This document shows positions 40,799 through 43,118 of a stretch of DNA of 43,118 bases, piece after piece. The DNA lies in assembly GCA_017465665.1 (NCBI GenBank), contig JAFTVU010000012.1:1-43118 (forward strand). Reading direction: 5' to 3'. The notes under the pieces were generated by a model. That model saw only the letters and a list, made by a program, of their open reading frames with translations, was not told the DNA's origin and searched no databases. The stretch is from Oscillospiraceae bacterium. GTDB taxonomy: Bacteria; Bacillota; Clostridia; Oscillospirales; Ruminococcaceae. A program made the translations under genes and the position numbers. Every line of letters starts with the position of its first letter. Position 1 is the stretch's first letter.

Positions 40799-43118
40799 TC
40801 ACTTATTCAGGTAAATGGTGATACCCTCTGTCAGATATGTAAGCTGTCCATCCACATAATTGAACTCATAGTACCATTCCTCTTCAACAAGAGTAACGAT
40901 ACCATCAGCAACGGTCCATGTACCGGATGTTATTTCACCATCCCAGTTCCACATATATGTACCGTTATCATAGAACATAACGTTCATAACGAATTCTGCT
41001 TCCTCAGCGGTCATCTGCTCGCCGAAGCCCTCGATCATGTATGCGGTCCACATACCAACGAGATCGCCATCAGAAGCAGCCTGCTGCTCCTGTGCAGCCT
41101 CTGCCTCAGCACGGATACGATCACACAGCTCAGTGACCTTATTGCTGAGCTCGTTCACATCCGCAACGATCTCATCATACTCGGACTGCTCCATCTCGTA
41201 CTCGTAAGCAACGTCATAGTAGCAATCATTGAGCTCATCATATACATCGCTGCACTCGTCAAACAGCTCATCGGAAACATACGCACTGTTCTCGGAGTAT
41301 ACGCTGTCAAGCTGATCCATAAGATCGGAAATGCCCTCAGCCATCATAGTAAGCTGCTCGGAATCTACCTTAGGAGTAAGCAGCTCCTCAAAATAGATTA
41401 TGCCGTCGCCAACTGCGTCACCGATAAGGTTTGCAAAGGCGCTGTCAGGCTTAGCCTCGCACTTATCCATTATCTCATTCAGAGCGTCAAGAATATACTG
41501 TGCATTAGCCTTGGATTCATCCTCTGTCCAGCTGTCTGCTTCTGTGAAATCAACAGCGTCTGCAGGGATATCTGTCAAGCCGCGGCTCTCAGGGAATGTC
41601 TCGATATCAAGAGCGATAGTGCCCATCTCCTCAAATTCAAGAGAGAAGCTGTTCTTCAGCTTGCTGCCGTCAACGGAAGTCTCAACGGCGATATCCATCA
41701 CCTTGTCCTCTTCCTTGATCTCAATATCATACTTACCTGTAGCTACCTGTGTATTGAGATATTCTGTTGTCTGAACATTCTCATAAACAACGCTCGCTTT
41801 GATCTCTGTATCAGCGTCCTCGATAGTGATATCCATCTTACCGTTGGTCTCGTTCTCCTGAACTGCCTTTACAGTAAGCGCGTCCATATCATCGATCACC
41901 ATCACGAAGCCCTGCTCGCTCTCGCCGCCGACAAATGTAAAGGAAGCCTCACCCTCATCCTCGATATCCATACCGTAGGACTTTGCAAGGAGATTGCTGT
42001 TATTGTCTACCAGAGTTCTGATCTCAACGGTAAAGTTGATATCATCCTTGAGCTCTTCCATTTCCGTCTCAAGATCTTCCTTAAGCTCATCCTCGGAGAA
42101 CTCCTCGCCGATAAGCTCTGCAAACTCTGTAAACTTATCCATGAAATAATCATCCTCTACCATAAAGGTGATCATTTCCTCGATCATATCGCCAAGAAGA
42201 TCCTCATCCATCTCTGCTGTGATGAGTGTGCCCTCAGCCTCTACCTTGGCAGCCTTCATGCTGCCCTTTTCGATGGTGATATCAGCCATCTCGTAATACT
42301 TCAGGTAGATGTTTGCCATCTCACTGCCGATACGCTGTACCTCTGTCACATCGATGTCAAAATCAACTTCCTCTGCGGAGGTCACATTGCCCTCGGTATC
42401 AAAGGTCATCTTTATGCACTTATCTGTTGCAAAGGGAAGCATCAATGCAACTGTGCCATCCTTTGTAACAACACCGCGGCCGCTCAGCTCAAAGCCATCG
42501 GGATCAACAGCGGATATCTCCAGACCCAGAGCATCAGTAGCCGCCTGATAAGACAGCGTCAGCTCAGAGCCATTGATGATATCTATAATATCATCGGTTG
42601 CACCGAGATCGCTCTTCGCATCATCTGTGAGCTGAAGATCAGCGTTAAGATTCATAGTAATGCCATCGGCATTATATGTTTCTACAAAAGCGGCATTGTA
42701 TGTGGAAATGATATCCTCGAGATTGATGCCTGCAAAAGCCGATTCCACATCATCAGCGGAGCTGAAATCCTCTGAATTTGCGCTCTGGAAAGTAGTAAGT
42801 ACAGTGGAGAAATAATCCGAAACAAAAGTATTTGCCTCTTCGATGACCTCAGGATCAGTTTCTGTAACAGCCTCGAATACCTTACCCTCTACCATTGTGG
42901 CATACTTCGCATCGCCCATAAAGAGGTTAGCAATAGGGCCTCTGAAGAACAGACCACCAACAGCAGCTGCAGCAGCTACTACTCCGACTGCGCCCAGACC
43001 TATCCACAGGCCAAGCTTGCCCTTTTTCTTGACAGGCTTTACAGCAGAAACAGCAGCTGCGTCCATGTCAAGACCTGCAACGTCCATCTCAATACCGCTG
43101 GGAGCAGAGGGTGCTACA
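40799..43118 (-). CDS. Large membrane-anchored extracellular protein, N-terminus outside window
   Basis: 772 residues visible; the frame stays open to the right edge, so the start is missing. From the visible end: an Ala/Pro/Asp-rich cytosolic stretch, KPVKKKGKLG, one membrane span (LWIGLGAVGVVAAAAAVGGLFF), then a long extracytoplasmic part rich in Asp/Glu with mixed strands and a helical segment (about 560-680), ending in a lipocalin-like 'GMWTAYMIEGFG ... GTYMWNWDGEITSGTWTVADGIVTL' domain. Such proteins in Ruminococcus and relatives often begin with a zinc-ribbon, which could lie beyond the edge. Function unknown. Confidence 0.75.
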   Translation of the reverse strand, partial: VAPSAPSGIEMDVAGLDMDAAAVSAVKPVKKKGKLGLWIGLGAVGVVAAAAAVGGLFFRGPIANLFMGDAKYATMVEGKVFEAVTETDPEVIEEANTFVSDYFSTVLTTFQSANSEDFSSADDVESAFAGINLEDIISTYNAAFVETYNADGITMNLNADLQLTDDAKSDLGATDDIIDIINGSELTLSYQAATDALGLEISAVDPDGFELSGRGVVTKDGTVALMLPFATDKCIKMTFDTEGNVTSAEEVDFDIDVTEVQRIGSEMANIYLKYYEMADITIEKGSMKAAKVEAEGTLITAEMDEDLLGDMIEEMITFMVEDDYFMDKFTEFAELIGEEFSEDELKEDLETEMEELKDDINFTVEIRTLVDNNSNLLAKSYGMDIEDEGEASFTFVGGESEQGFVMVIDDMDALTVKAVQENETNGKMDITIEDADTEIKASVVYENVQTTEYLNTQVATGKYDIEIKEEDKVMDIAVETSVDGSKLKNSFSLEFEEMGTIALDIETFPESRGLTDIPADAVDFTEADSWTEDESKANAQYILDALNEIMDKCEAKPDSAFANLIGDAVGDGIIYFEELLTPKVDSEQLTMMAEGISDLMDQLDSVYSENSAYVSDELFDECSDVYDELNDCYYDVAYEYEMEQSEYDEIVADVNELSNKVTELCDRIRAEAEAAQEQQAASDGDLVGMWTAYMIEGFGEQMTAEEAEFVMNVMFYDNGTYMWNWDGEITSGTWTVADGIVTLVEEEWYYEFNYVDGQLTYLTEGITIYLNK

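Overview
The window looks like chromosomal DNA from a Gram-positive anaerobe of the Clostridia, most likely Ruminococcus or a close relative. This is inferred from AGGAGG-type ribosome binding sites, many TTGACA-N17-TATAAT promoters, a dimer-type glycyl-tRNA synthetase, a single-chain PurL, an SPDTG sortase-type anchor, an L-fucose isomerase and the codon style. I found no tRNA, rRNA, transposase or CRISPR array.

Layout. 1-4 kb: the end of a GNAT acetyltransferase, a small orphan gene, and three secreted or membrane proteins; two of these share a near-identical 56-nt ECF-like promoter/leader. 4-10 kb: glyS, then a tight cluster of five related helical lipoproteins/membrane proteins overlapping ilvE. 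10-17 kb: an ECF sigma/anti-sigma pair, purL and mtaB. 17-22 kb: two HPr-like proteins that lack the phosphorylatable histidine, a DUF2339 membrane protein, a Nudix hydrolase, and a YabE-like cell-wall protein with a WalR-box-like site.

22.4-25.1 kb: a three-gene type I-C CRISPR effector remnant or derivative (cas5c-cas8c-cas7c). It has no cas3, cas4, cas1, cas2 or array, and its Cas8c lacks the C-terminal Cas11-like module. It is followed by a protein whose N-terminus resembles the RRXRR/PLMP domain of IscB, here without any nuclease domain. 26.4-28.7 kb: a GNAT-rsgA pair behind a roughly 300-nt leader with a 21-codon leader peptide and a terminator, which looks like a translation-coupled attenuator. 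28.7-31.9 kb: a metal-efflux operon (ArsR-type sensor, methyltransferase, free-standing HMA domain, Zn/Cd P-type ATPase) with an operator over its start site.

32-38.8 kb: cdd, a D,D-carboxypeptidase, and a dcd operon carrying three immunity-type genes without toxins. Next comes a free-standing structured RNA of about 480 nt with its own promoter and terminator; its core resembles HEARO/omega RNA, but no iscB is adjacent. Then a STAS-like protein, and an HTH repressor divergent from an SPDTG-anchored surface protein with two identical palindromic operators. 38.8-43.1 kb: fucI and a large membrane-anchored protein cut by the window edge.

The most unusual parts are the stripped type I-C effector, the orphan omega-like RNA together with the nuclease-free RRXRR protein, and the attenuator in front of rsgA-GNAT.
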